DNA of 64,000 bases from Quercus robur (GCF_932294415.1 NC_065536.1:54594354-54658353), one strand, 5' to 3'; shown: positions 21,948 through 33,440, counted from the first letter of the stretch. Made by a program: numbers and translations. Notes: generated by a model from the sequence alone, not told the origin.

Positions 21948-24139
21948 GTTAGTTTCCACAAAGCAGGAGGTCCGAGGACCATGCAAGACCTTGGTTCTGT
22001 CTAGTACTTATACTCTTCTTCGAAGTAGTTAGTTTCCCCATAGGTTTGAGTCTGAGGACCATGAAAGCCCTTGGTTCTATCTAGTACTTATATTCTTCTT
22101 CGAAGTAGCTAGTTTCCCCATAGGTTTAAGTCCGAGGACCATGCAAGACCTTGGTTCTATCTAGCACTTATATTCTTCTTCGAAGTAGCTAGTTTCCCCA
22201 TAGGTTTGAGTTCGAAGACCATGCAAGACCTTGGTTCTGTCTAGTACTTATATTCTTCTTCGAAGTACCTAGTTTTCCCATAGGTTTGAGTCCGAGGACC
22301 ATGCAAGACCTTGGTTCTGTCTAGTACTTATACTCTTTTTCGAAGTAGTTAGTTTCTCCATAGGTTTGAGTCCGAGGACCATGCAAGACCTTGGTTCTAT
22401 CTAGTACTTATATTCTTCTTCGAAGTAGCTAGTTTCCCCATAGGTTTGAGTCCGAGAACCATGCAAGACCTTGGTTCTGTCTAGCATTTATATTCTTCTT
22501 CTTCGAAGTAGCTAGTTTCCCTATAGGTTTGAGTCCGAGGACCATGCAAGACCTTGGTTCTGTCTAGTACTTATACTCTTCTTTGAAGTAGCTAATTTCC
22601 CCATAGGTTTGAGTTCGAGGATCATGCAAGACCTTGGTTCTGTCTAGTACTTATACTCTTCTTCGAAATAGCTAGTTTCCCCATAGGTTTGAGTCCGAGG
22701 ACCATGCAAGACCTTGGTTTTGCCTAGTACTTATACTCTTCTTCGAAGTAGCTAGTTTCCCCATAGGTTTGAGTTCGAGGACCATGCAAGACCTTGGTTC
22801 TGTCTAGTACTTATACTCTTCTTCGAAGTAGCTAGTTTTCCCATAGGTTTGAGTCCGAGGACCATGCAAGACCTTGGTTCTGTCTAGTACTTATATTCTT
22901 CTTCGAAGTAGTTAGTTTCCCCATAGCTTTGAGTCCGAGGACCATGCAAGACCATAGTTCTGTCTAGCACTTATATTCTTATTCGAAGTAGCTAGTTTCC
23001 CCATAAGTTTGAGTCCGAGGACCATGCAAGACCTTGGTTCTGTCTAGTACTTATACTCTTCTTCGAAGTAGCTAGTTTCCCCATAGGTTTGAGTCCGAGG
23101 ACCATGCAAGACCTTGGTTCTGTCTAGTACTTATACTCTTCTTCGAAGTAGCTAGTTTCCCCATAGGTTTGAGTCCGAGGACCATGCAAGACCTTGATTC
23201 TGTCTAGTACTTATACTCTTTTTCGAAGTAGCTAGTTTCTCCATAGGTTTGAGTCCGAGGACCATGCAAGACCTTGGTTCTATCTAGTACTTATATTCTT
23301 CTTCGAAGTAGCTAGTTTCCCCATAGGTTTGAGTCCGAGAACCATGCAAGACCTTGGTTCTGTCTAGCATTTATATTCTTCTTCTTCGAAGTAGCTAATT
23401 TCCCCATAGGTTTGAGTTCGAAGATCATGCAAGACCTTGGTTCTATCTAGTACTTATATTCTTCTTCGAAGTACCTAGTTTTCCCATAAGTTTGAGTCCG
23501 AGGACCATGCAAGACCTTGGTTCTGTCTAGTACTTATACTCTTTTTCGAAGTAGCTAGTTTCTCCATAGGTTTGAGTTCGAAGATTATGCAAGACCTTGG
23601 TTCTGTCTAGTACTTATACTCTTCTTCGAAATAGCTAGTTTCCCCATAGGTTTGAGTCCGAGGACCATGCAAGACCTTGGTTCTGTCTAGTACTTATACT
23701 CTTCTTCGAAATAGCTAGTTTCCCCATAGGTTTGAGTCCGAGGACCATGCAAGACCTTGGTTTTGTCTAGTACTTATACTCTTCTTCGAAGTAGCTAGTT
23801 TCCCCATAGGTTTGAGTCCAAGGACCATGCAAGAACTTGGTTCTGTCTGGTACTTATACTCTTCTTCGAAGTAGCTAGTTTCCCCATAGGTTTGAGTCCG
23901 AGGACCATGCAAGACCTTGGTTCTGTCTAGTACTTATACTCTTCTTCAAAGTAGCTAGTTTCTCCATAGGTTTAAGTTCGAGGACCATGCAAGACCTTGG
24001 TCTAGTTTCCCCATAGGTTTGAGTCCGAAGACCCTGCAAGACCTTGGTTCTGTCTAGCACTTATACTCTTCTTCGAAGTAGCTAGTTTCCTCATAGGTTT
24101 GAGTCCGAGGACCATGCAACACCTTAGTTCTGTCTAGTA
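21948..24139. repeat. 80-bp tandem array, about 27 copies
   Basis: Unit: gaagtagctagtttcccc, then ataggtttgagtccgagg, then accatgcaagaccttgg, then ttctgtctagtacttatactcttcttc. Period is exactly 80 bp in most units (for example 22741 and 22821). Two units have an extra ctt (near 22497 and 23379). Sequence variants recur with a shift of 883 bp, meaning 11 units plus 3 bp were duplicated as a block. Minus-strand reading frames in it (MHGPRTQTYGETSYF type) are repeat translations. Confidence 0.95.
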
Positions 24140-24440
24140 CTTTCCCTAATGGGGATTCATCAAGCTGAACTACTAGACCTGCGAGAACCAGCCCCTTGAC
24201 ATACGTACAGGGCGTATACTTGACGTCAGAAACCCCTAGAACCGTGCCCCATTTAGCAACCCTTTCCGCGTACTTAGTGCTTTGAAGTGTGGACCCTAGC
24301 GAAAGCTGAGTTATGACAGCGATGGTGCGTTCTTGGAAATCATGGGGAAGCTTTCGTGTAGCTTGCACCACCACCAAAATGGTCTTCTTGAGGGACTCTT
24401 CCTGATAGGAGCTTGGTCCCACCATGATTAACCGTTGCAT
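24140..24440 (-). pseudogene. RNase H remnant of pol
   Basis: Minus strand; VVVQATRKLPHDFQ and AKWGTVLGVSDVKY match the gypsy RNase H segment LALVHATRKLPHYF ... AKWGTQLGSFDIRY of the first element. It starts about 30 nt after the primer-binding site, so everything from gag to RT has been deleted. It runs straight into the 80-bp array. Confidence 0.78.
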
Positions 24441-24467
24441 TCGCTAACGCACAAGCTCTTCCCACAG

Positions 24468-24476
24468 ACGGCGCCA
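24468..24476 (-). other. Primer-binding site
   Basis: TGGCGCCGT on the minus strand, 2 nt inside the 5' LTR. It is complementary to the last nine bases of plant tRNA-Asp (established for Athila/Tat elements). This fixes the element's orientation. Confidence 0.7.
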
Positions 24477-24478
24477 AT

Positions 24479-25091
24479 TGTGGTGTCACGTTTTGCTACC
24501 CAAGCCCAAGATGTATGGGATCTTGGGCCAGTGAGCCCGGTACCATAAATTTGTAAAGAGTGGGACGAAGAGCTAGGTTTTAGTGCATGGGCAACAACTA
24601 ACATGGTGTTTATCACAGTGAAGTAAGGATGAACTGGGTTTATCAAAGAGGGTGGGTCCTCGGCAGGACCCGAGGAGCTTTTTATGGGGCCTCCTGGGTC
24701 CTGCTGGCTCCCCTCCCCCCTCTTTTATGGTAGTTTCTTCCCTCATGAATTGGGTTCCTAGTGCTGATACTTGTCCCATCAACCTTTCTCCCAAGTTATT
24801 AGGAGTGGTTGAAAGGCAGAAAAGCATGGCTATGTCAGGTACAAGACACTGAATGCAATAATGGCAGTTTTTTCCTGTAGACATTTCCATTTTCTCCGTT
24901 GTCCTTTTATATTTTAGTACTTTTCCTGTTCCATAGAGTGACCCGGAGTGCCTCTCTCAGTGATAAGCCGTTCCCTTTGTCCTTGGCCGAGGAGGAATTC
25001 TTCCTATGGCCAAGGAGGGGTTCTTCTTCAAACTGGGCCCTTGGCCCAATGTAGATGTTGACATGAGCTTCCCAGTCTTTCACTCCCCACA
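24479..25091 (-). repeat. 5' LTR of the non-autonomous element
   Basis: 613 bp; on the minus strand it begins TGTGGGGAGTG and ends GTGACACCACA. It aligns along its length with 19849-20515, with scattered base changes. Confidence 0.9.
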
Positions 25092-25096
25092 ATAAC

Positions 25097-25391
25097 ATAT
25101 ATGGAATGTTATTTTTTTTTTGTGAGAGTTGTAGCCAAACTTTGTTTATCTATCATTCTACGCTTCTATCCCTCTACCAAACATACTTGAAGCAAAACAA
25201 ATTTTTTCTTCTTTTTCTTCGTACTTTTCAATGCTCACACTACTTTTCATTGTCTCATTTTCCTTCCTCAGTATCAAACAGATGGCATTGAATTGTGGAC
25301 AACAAGAGTATCAAAATTTATTATACGATCATGTTTAAAAAAAAAAAAAAAACACCAGTTATCAAGATTCAAGAGTCATTAAAGACCTTCT

Positions 25392-25436
<45 letters not shown>

Positions 25437-25707
25437 ATTAAAGAGTAAATCATAGCAGTTGGAAAGAAAAATACAGAAAAAGTATATTTTTTATTCACGT
25501 AACTTGAACGTACATCAGAGCTGTCCTCATGAACCTCATTAACTAGCTAGGGACACAAAGGGTAGTATATAAAACGGTAGTGCAGTATAGTGTAGTACGG
25601 TGAATACTATATATATATATATATATATTTGATGACGTTGAATACATTATTTATTTAACAAAGATCACACCGTCTAATTTTATTCTTTATATTAAAAAAA
25701 AAAAATC
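25097..25707. other. Intergenic DNA between element and dioxygenase copy B
   Basis: Contains A runs (25338-25352; 25395-25433) and an AT microsatellite (25610-25628). It should hold the 3' UTR of copy B (minus strand). No gene seen. Confidence 0.55.
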
Positions 25708-27667
25708 TTAACGTTGCAACTCAAAAGCTTCCTTTACTCTCCTCTTCTTTCCTTCTTGCCTATAAAATTCTTCCATATACTCCTTGAAACTATATCTTCG
25801 ATACTTTGGCGGGTGCTCTTCATCAATCAAATCCTCAATTGGACCAATAACAGTGTCATTATTTGGTGTATAGAACATTCCTAACGACAAGCGTGGCAAC
25901 AACTTGTTAGTGACAGCCCTGTGTCCTACACTCTTGAACTTTCCATTACTAAGAACCTGCACAAAAGTTAATACATAAATATAAAAAAATAATTTCAAAA
26001 GTTAAATGTACGGTCCACTAACAAATTAAATACCAGTGAAGCAGACATATATATCTACTAGAATTTAGAACCCCATAATAAAAATAAATAGAAAAATAAA
26101 ACTGCTTAATATATTAATGTTCATGTAAAGCACTAAAACCCTAAATTTCATTACCATCTTTTTCTTTTCTTTTTCTTTTTTTTTTTCTCTCTTCCATCTC
26201 TTGGTTTTTTTTTAATAGTTTCAAACACTAAGTTTTTGCTATAAACCCAAATTTTAAATACTTAGAAGAATAGAGAAAAAAAAAAATGTTGAATTCTATA
26301 TTTTTTAAAACCAATCAAGGAAAATGAGAATATATACAATATATTGCCATACTCAAAATACTTTAAAATTGACATAATATTACAGTTTACATTTATAGTA
26401 GATTTTGTATGACAATTACACTAGTTTACAATTGTTTATCTATTTTCATATTAACTTTGCTTTTAATGTTACCTTTCCTAAACTAAAATCAAAACTCCAT
26501 CATTGGTACTAGTCCTTGTTTGGTTATCCATTTGGCCTTTTCTTTTTAAATTTAAAATATATTATAATTTAACAGTTGGCTTCATATTAAAGTATAATTT
26601 TTTTTTCTTTTTTTGCTAATGATTGTTGTATACTTTGAGTTATGAAGTGCTGTACAACCAACCTCGCCCGCGTGCACACAATGCTTAACTACGACTGCTC
26701 AGTTTTTATAAGAAAAGACTAAACAATAACGCGGCTACCTGAGTTTGATCAGCCAAATTGATGACGAATGCATCAGGCACAGGATCAACGGTTAACCATT
26801 TCCCATCTTTGATCACTTGGAGGCCAGTCACTCCCTCCACCTGTAGGAGTACCGTAATTGAACCAAGATCATTATGATCAGGCAATCCCATTGTGAGCTC
26901 GGGATCTGGACATGCTGGATAGTAATTTGCTTGAGTGTGAAGCCCAGGCTTCTCACCTATCCTCCTCTTTAAACAATCCTTGTCTAGGCCAAGCCCTCGG
27001 GATATCAAGCTCAAAAGCCTATCAAACAAAACTCCAATCGCCCTTGCATACTCGGCAAAAACTTCTCTATATATATGACAATCAAACAAAACAAAGCATG
27101 CATGACTTAAAAAAGTTACTGAGTTTTTGCAATCAATCAAACATAGATAGGATAACTTTGGTAAGGAAAAACGAAAAGGTTGTAAGTAAGCCAGAGATAC
27201 CGATACTGAGGAGGATTTGTGGGTAACAAATGAGTAAAATCTTCAGTAGGATGCCAAGGGTGTGAGAAGGTCTCACTCCACATTGTGACCTTTCCTATGC
27301 CTTCATACTTCTGGTAATAGTTGAACACTTTTACTTGCTTGCTATGATCTTTTGTAAGATATTGCGCCCTTTCCTCGGGAGGTAATTGAAAGAACTCCGT
27401 CACCACAGCCAACGCCTTTTGGCATAATTCTCTGGGGACTCCATGGTTGATAATCTGAAAGAAACCATATTCCTCACAAGCTTGTGATATTTTTGAAACT
27501 AACGGGGATGGCCCTTGACCATAATCAATATCATGGTCGTTTAAGTCGATAATGGGAATTGAATCAGAAGGAAGTACCTCTGAGAGGTTTGGCCTCTTTT
27601 CCTCTGGGAGAATGAAATTAGGAGAAAGGGTCAGAGGTGTGTTATTGGCTAATTGATAGGGCGTCAT
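25708..27667 (-). CDS. 2-oxoglutarate/Fe(II)-dependent dioxygenase (DOXC class), copy B, intact
   Basis: Three exons on the minus strand: 27667-27201, 27066-26739, 25956-25708, all GT..AG, total 1044 nt, 347 aa, a normal length for the family. The N-terminal DIOX_N half has YGFFQIINHGVP and the WHPTEDFTHLLP segment. The jelly-roll core has NYYPACPDPELTMGLPDHND (H and D iron ligands), the third ligand in GHRAV, and RLS binding 2-oxoglutarate. Such soluble enzymes hydroxylate or desaturate small metabolites such as flavonoids, salicylate or alkaloids using Fe(II), O2 and 2-oxoglutarate; the substrate here is unknown. The start is the second Met of the relatives: the upstream ATG has become CTG. 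It is the only copy of five with an unbroken frame. A TATATATA stretch at 27708-27715 may be its TATA box. Confidence 0.87.
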
Positions 27668-28130
27668 CTCCAGGTAAAGATATGAGAGGAGCTCTGGACA
27701 ACATTCATATATATAACCAAAAAAAAAATAAGTGAAATTGATAAATAATAATGATGACTTTGGAACATAGTTTTTGTTCGTCCCATGTTTCCCTGATATT
27801 TTAGTACTACTAGTCCCATTGGTGATTTTGCTGGTCCCATGTAAAAATATTCAAAATAGCAGTACTTCACTAAGGGAGTATTCTGATGGAATAAAATTCC
27901 ATTGGCATTATCACCACTGAGACAATGGAATTTCACCCAACATTATTCCAGCGTGGTAGTAAGAGCATCCTTATCAGATGTTGCAAAAAAAAAATGTCAT
28001 TTTAACACACCAAAAGTCTATTTTATTATTTTACCATATCATTTTATAACATCTCATTTATCAGATGTTTTATCATTCAATTTTATACATTAAAATAATA
28101 TTTACTACGCATTAAAATAATATATTATCT

Positions 28131-28273
28131 CCTCCCTATCATCACCATTAACAACAACAACGGCACATCCACCACTGCCACAACAACGGCCACCAACAGA
28201 AACAACACCGACCAGCCACCACCGGCACAAACCCACATCCACCAACACCACCTTAAAAAATAATAAATAAATA

Positions 28274-28305
<32 letters not shown>

Positions 28306-28632
28306 CACAACCAGAGAGATCGGCCTCCCTATCATCACCATCAACAACAACAACGGCACATCCACCACTACTGCAACAATGGCCACCAACAGCAACAACA
28401 CTGGCCAGTCATCACTGACACAAACCCACATCCACCAACGCCACCTTAAATTAAATTAAAAAAAATTAAAAATAAAAAATAAAAAAAAACACACAACCAG
28501 AGAGATCAGCCTCCCTATCATCACCGTCAACAACAACAATGGCACATCCACCACTACCGCAACAACAGCCACCAACAGCAACAACACTAGCTAGCCACCA
28601 CCGGAACAAACCCACATCCACCAACACCACCT
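28131..28632. repeat. Minisatellite of about 180 bp, three copies
   Basis: Each unit has ctccctatcatcacca, caacaacaacggcacatcc, accagccaccaccggcac and ccacatccaccaa, separated by poly-A rich linkers and agagagatcgg. Open frames on the minus strand (GGCGG/VVVDV types) come from the repeat. Confidence 0.85.
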
Positions 28633-28804
28633 TAAAAAAAAAAATAAAAAAAAAACACACACACACACACACACAACCAGAGAGATCGGCACAACCATAA
28701 ATTTCAAACCTATCGGCACCATCCCAAATCTCAAATCCACAGCACCATCCCAAATCACGGCGAGATGGTGTCAAGCGAGATCAGAAAGACCTAGACGGCG
28801 AGAT

Positions 28805-28944
28805 ACGGCGGCGTTTTGGCCCTTCTCATCTTGGACGTCGGCGATGACGATGGCTCGTGCGCCGTGAGCAGCGAACTCGTGAGCCGTGTCCTCACCCATG
28901 CCGCTTGCGCCTCCGGTGATAATGGCCACCTTGCCTCGGAGCTT
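28805..28944 (-). pseudogene. Captured short-chain dehydrogenase/reductase (SDR) N-terminal fragment
   Basis: The minus strand reads [18 protein letters not shown] then [25 protein letters not shown] is the NAD(P)-binding TGxxxGxG motif of classical SDRs and IADVQD holds the acidic residue that selects NAD. About 46 codons remain; the catalytic Ser-Tyr-Lys part is absent. GC content is much higher than its surroundings. It lies inside the PIF-like element, so it is best read as a piece of a host gene picked up by the transposon. Confidence 0.78.
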
Positions 28945-29709
28945 AATTATTGTTTGAAGATGTGGAGTGTGTTCTTTCTCTATTGAGGGAGGAGCTGGAA
29001 TCTGATGTGAAAAGAGAGAGAAAAAATCAATTAAAGAAGTGAGAGGAGAGGGAAAGTAAAAAAAAAAACATTATTTTGGTTTTAGCATTTGTGTTCATAC
29101 TGTTGCAAATTTGCAACGGTACAGACACAAATGCCAAACATTTGCAACATTTAAAACATATGCTGTGAGGTGTGTTTTGGTGTTTAGTGTGCCAAATATT
29201 TGACATTTGATACATTTGGCACATCTACTGTGGATGCTCTAAGTTCTTCTTTTTATCCTCTATTTCTCCTTTATAAATGACCAAGATCTGGATAGTTTCT
29301 TGTATTAGACACCACTGTTATATTCCCTCTTGTCCCACCATTAATTTTTTTTTTTTTTTTTGGTGAAAGTCCCACCATTAATTTTGCCCCCCATCTTTTG
29401 AGATTATTGATTCCATAAATATGCCAAGCTTGCCCCACTTTTTTTGTTGGTCCCAGAGGAGATAGAAGTCTCACTGAGGTGGGGTTTCTTTAACCTCGAA
29501 AGCGACAAGAATATAATGACTTAAAAAATTCCGGGTCTATTTACAGACATTCATATTACCAAGTTTCATGAAAAGTGATACTGATACTGGGACACCCTCT
29601 TGAAAAGGTTCTACTATGTGAACAAATATAACTGTTTGGATCGAGGGATCATGCTAATTCACTAGGAAAACTAAGTACATTTTAATTTCATATATAGTTA
29701 GGGGAGTAC

Positions 29710-29840
29710 AAGTCGATAATGGGAATTGAATCAGAAGGAAGTACCTCTGAGAGGTTTGGCCTCTTTTCCTCTGGGAGAATGAAATTAGGAGAAAGGGTCA
29801 GAGGTGTGTTATTGGCTAATTGATAGGGCGTCATCTCCAT
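29710..29840 (-). pseudogene. Dioxygenase copy D: 5' exon fragment
   Basis: Minus strand, starts ATG 29840 with METMTPYQL-type reading (two Met, ATG GAG ATG) and matches the first 43 or so codons of copy B, then stops at the duplication border after PIIDL. It is the 5' end of exon 1 plus promoter carried by the tandem duplication. No other exon follows. It keeps the upstream ATG that copy B has lost. Confidence 0.85.
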
Positions 29841-30290
29841 GTAAAGATATGAGAGGAGTTCTGGACAATATTCATATATATAACCAAAAAAAAAAGTGAA
29901 ATTGATAAATAATAATGATGACTTTGGACAATAGTTATTGTTCGTCCCATGTTTCCCTGATGCTTTGGTACTACTAGTCCCATTGGTGATTTTGCTGGTC
30001 CCATGTAAAAATATTTAAAATAGCAGTACTTCACTAGGGAGTATTCTGATGGAATAAAATTCCATTGGCATTATCACCACTGAGACAATGGAATTTCACC
30101 CAACATTATTCCAACGTGATAGTAAGAGCATCCTTATCTGATGTTGCAAAAAAAAAATGTCATTTTAACACATTAAAAGCCTACTTTATTATTTTACCAT
30201 ATCATTTTACATCTCATTTATCAGATATTTTATCATTCAATTCTATATATTAAAATAATATTTACTACGCATTAAAATAATATATTATCT

Positions 30291-30742
30291 CCTCCCTATC
30301 ATCACCATTAACAACAACAATGGCACATCCACCACTCCTGCAACAACGGCTACCAACAATAACAACACCGGCCAGCCACCACCAGCACAAACCCACATCC
30401 ACCAATGCTACCTTAAAAAAAAAGAAACAAAAACACAACCAGAGAGATCGGCCTCCCTATCATCACCATCAACAACAACAACAGCACATCCACCACTACT
30501 GCAAACGGCCACCAACAATAACAACACCGGCCAACCACCACCGACACAAACCCATATCCACCAACGCCACCTTAAATTTAAAAATAAAAAAATAAAAAAA
30601 CACAACCAGAGAGATCGGCCTCCCTATCATCACCATCAACAACAACAATATCACATCCACTATTGCCGCAACAATGGCCACCAACAACAACAACACTGGC
30701 TAGCCACCACCGAAACAAACCCACATCCACCAACGTCACCTT
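30291..30742. repeat. Minisatellite of about 160 bp, three copies
   Basis: Same units as at 28131-28632 (ctccctatcatcacca ... ccacatccaccaa), duplicated with the element. Confidence 0.82.
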
Positions 30743-30900
30743 AAAAAAATAAAAATAAAAAAAATACACAATCAGAGAGATCGGCACAACCACAAATCTC
30801 AAACCCATCAGCACCATCCCAAATCTCAAATCCACAGCACCATCCCAAATCACAACGAGATGGTGGCAAGCGAGATCAGAGAGACTTGGATGGCGAGACA

Positions 30901-31159
<259 letters not shown>

Positions 31160-31656
31160 TTATTTTGGTTTTAGCATTTGTGTCTATACCATTGCAAATT
31201 TGCAACAGTACAGACACAAATGCCAAATATTTGCAACATTTAAAACATCTGCTATAGGGTGTTTTTAGGTGTTTAGTGTGCTAAATATACCAAATATTTG
31301 GCATTTGGCACATTTGGAACATCTACTGTGGATACTCTAAGGTCTTCTTTTTATCCTCCATTTCTCTTTTATAAATGACCATGTTCTGGATGGCTTCTTG
31401 TATTAGACACCACTGTTATATTCCCTCTTGTCCCACCATTAATTTTCCCCCCCATCTTTTGAGATTATTGATTCCATAAATATGCCAAGCTTGCCCCACT
31501 TTTTTTGTTGGTCCCAGAGAAGATAAAAGTCTCACTGAGGTGCGGTTTCTTTAACCTCGAAAGCGACAAGAATATAATGACTTAAAAAATTCGGGGTCTA
31601 TTTACGGACACTCATATTACCAAGTTTCATGAAAAGTGATACTGATACTGGGACAC

Positions 31657-32582
31657 CATGGGCGGCGCTGGATGTATTTCAGGGGGTTCAAATGAACCCC
31701 CTGATTTCTTATTAAAAAAAATTATATATATAATATTTTTTTTTACCGGTTTAATTTATCATTAAAAATATTTTTGCACACCATGGCTTAAATCATGCAC
31801 ATCCTGATCACATATCAACTTTACTATTTTTTTTCCTCAAATCACTAACTTTATAACAAAAAATTATTATAACATGATAATAATACACATACATGTATCA
31901 CACCCTCTGTATTTCCTGAATATTAGATTATATTAAGTTATATTATATTTACACTATACATGTATATATCATACTCATACACATCACAATTCACACAAAT
32001 TACTTTATAACCAAAAAAAAAAAATAACGCACATATCATACACATACGCATAACTAACAAACGCTCACTCTTTACTCTTAGAATTAGAGATATCAAGATA
32101 ATCAAATAGAGAAGAGAGATGAGATGAGATTCATGAGAAAGATTCAAGCATTTGATTAGTTAAGTAGACACTTAGTGTATTATTGATGTATGGATGTGTG
32201 TGGTTGTGTTAGTTAATAATTCATAACAATGCAAGTGAGATAAGTTTTGCCATTTAGTTTAAAATATTTTTATAAAAATAATGACAAATAGATAGTGACA
32301 ATTGCATAAAAATAAAAATGTTATACAAACTCAATAAAATAAAATGGTCATATATACCCACATTGACAATAGATAATAACGATTGATAATGAATTATCAT
32401 ATGATGATTTCAAAATATGAAAACTCATAGAAGGATATTGTAACATTTTATGTATTTGCAACTGGTTTTTTTTTTTTTTTTTTTTTGATAACTAAATATA
32501 TTTAAGTTTTCTTTTTATTAAATTTTGTTTAATTTAACTTTCTAAATGACCCTCCTAAAAAATATTTCTGGAGCCGTCACTG
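31657..32582. mobile_element. hAT-like non-autonomous element with empty site in unit 1
   Basis: 926 bp, begins CATGGGCGGCGCTGG and ends CTGGAGCCGTCACTG, imperfect inverted ends of hAT type. The 8-bp flanks are TGGGACAC (31649-31656) and TGAGACAC (32583-32590), one change apart. The duplicate locus in unit 1 has a single tgggacac followed by cctcttg, which is the pre-insertion site. Confidence 0.8.
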
Positions 32583-32703
32583 TGAGACACCCTCTTGAAA
32601 AGGTTCTACTATGTGAACAAATATAACTGTTTGGATCGAGGGATCATGCTAATTCACTAGGAAAATTAGGTACATTTTAATTTCATATATAGTAAGGGGA
32701 GGA

Positions 32704-33023
32704 CAAATTGAAAATTGGAATTTAAATTATGAAGATCTCTATTTCATACATTAAAAAGTACTGGTTGACCTATAAAACAATTGAAACTAATTTTAAATAT
32801 TTATTAAAGCCAAAAACAATTTAGATGATATTTACATATAAATTTATGTCAAAGTTTATACTTCAGTTCAAACAAGCTCACTTTCATTACACCAACATTT
32901 TGCACTAGGACAAGGAAGAAATGCTTATGATAATTTAACAAGGCAATTTTATAAATAAAAAAGATAAAAAATTAATAAAAAAAAAAAAAAAAAGAATAAG
33001 AAGAAGAATTAAGGTTCATATAT
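32704..33023. other. AT-rich DNA; no gene seen
   Basis: Follows the segmental duplication. Contains an A run near 32975-32992. No coding or RNA feature supported. Confidence 0.5.
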
Positions 33024-33440
33024 TTGGAAGACAATGACCAGACAACAATGCATGGCGCTTCCCATTTCACTACTCTGAAAATTTCCGTCGCCATTTGTTT
33101 TTTGTTTTTTTGTTTTTTTTTTTTTTTTTTTAACATGGATGTCCATAACTGTTGGAGCACCTGTCTATTTCCTCAGAGATATATAATTACTTGTCCCACA
33201 TACAGTAGGATATTACATGAAGGAATCCCTTAATAGTACTTTCAAGATACAAATGAGGAATTTTGAACTATGGACCTTAGAAATCTCAAGAGACCTTAGA
33301 AAGTGGAAACTACTAGACCAACCCCTCAGGATTCCTTCACAATTGGTCTAGTTCATTCTTGCTTGTGGAACTCTTCAAGAAACTCTACACAATGATAGTT
33401 ACGAAAACTTGGAGGATGTATCTCATCAATCCCATCATCC
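33024..33440 (-). pseudogene. Dioxygenase copy E: exon 3 relic
   Basis: Compared with exon 3 of copy C (39613-39740), the stretch 33335-33430 matches at ggaactcttcaagaaactct, acgatag-like atgatagtta and ggaggatgt.tc.tcatcaatc, and 33024-33080 matches the downstream flank and stop region. A T-rich insertion lies between them (about 33085-33330). No exon 1 or 2 was found. The fragment shows that the cluster once had a further copy here. Confidence 0.62.

Larger units (their letters stand above)
19849..25091 (-). mobile_element. Complete non-autonomous Tat-like LTR retrotransposon, TSD ATAAC
   Basis: 5243 bp on the minus strand. The two LTRs (24479-25091 as 5', 19849-20515 as 3') are flanked by ATAAC at 19844-19848 and 25092-25096. 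On the minus strand the 5' LTR is followed by the primer-binding core TGGCGCCGT, then a short RNase H remnant, a long 80-bp tandem array, an antisense reading frame with its own TATA box, a polypurine tract (CTAAAGGGGCTAT) and the 3' LTR. The order repeats the plan of the element at 1-8468. Gag, protease, RT and integrase are gone, so it must have been moved by proteins from another element. Confidence 0.88.
27963..29239. mobile_element. PIF/Harbinger-like non-autonomous element with captured gene fragment, copy 1
   Basis: Ends GAGCATCC.. and ..GGATGCTC, inverted with further matches inward (atgttgcaaa / tttggcacat). Flanked by the 3-bp duplication TAA (27960-27962 and 29240-29242), the signature of PIF/Harbinger. 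1277 bp. Inside are a three-copy minisatellite and a fragment of a short-chain dehydrogenase gene. No transposase is present. Confidence 0.72.
27543..29709. repeat. Segmental tandem duplication, unit 1
   Basis: From aagtcgataatggg inside exon 1 of copy B to tataGTTAGGGGAGTAC. It aligns along its length with 29710-32703. It contains the 5' end and promoter region of copy B and one PIF-type element with the SDR fragment. Confidence 0.88.

Noticed and set aside
21098..24060. Reading frames on both strands inside the 80-bp array and the 85-bp repeat
   Set aside because: They repeat the same peptide at the repeat period and have no independent start or domain.
21948..24139. CRISPR-like array
   Set aside because: Units are directly joined without unique spacers, the period is 80 bp throughout, and the genome is a plant.
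27708..27715. TATA box of dioxygenase copy B
   Set aside because: The TATATATA word is only about 41 nt from the start codon and the region is AT-rich, so I do not list it as a separate site.
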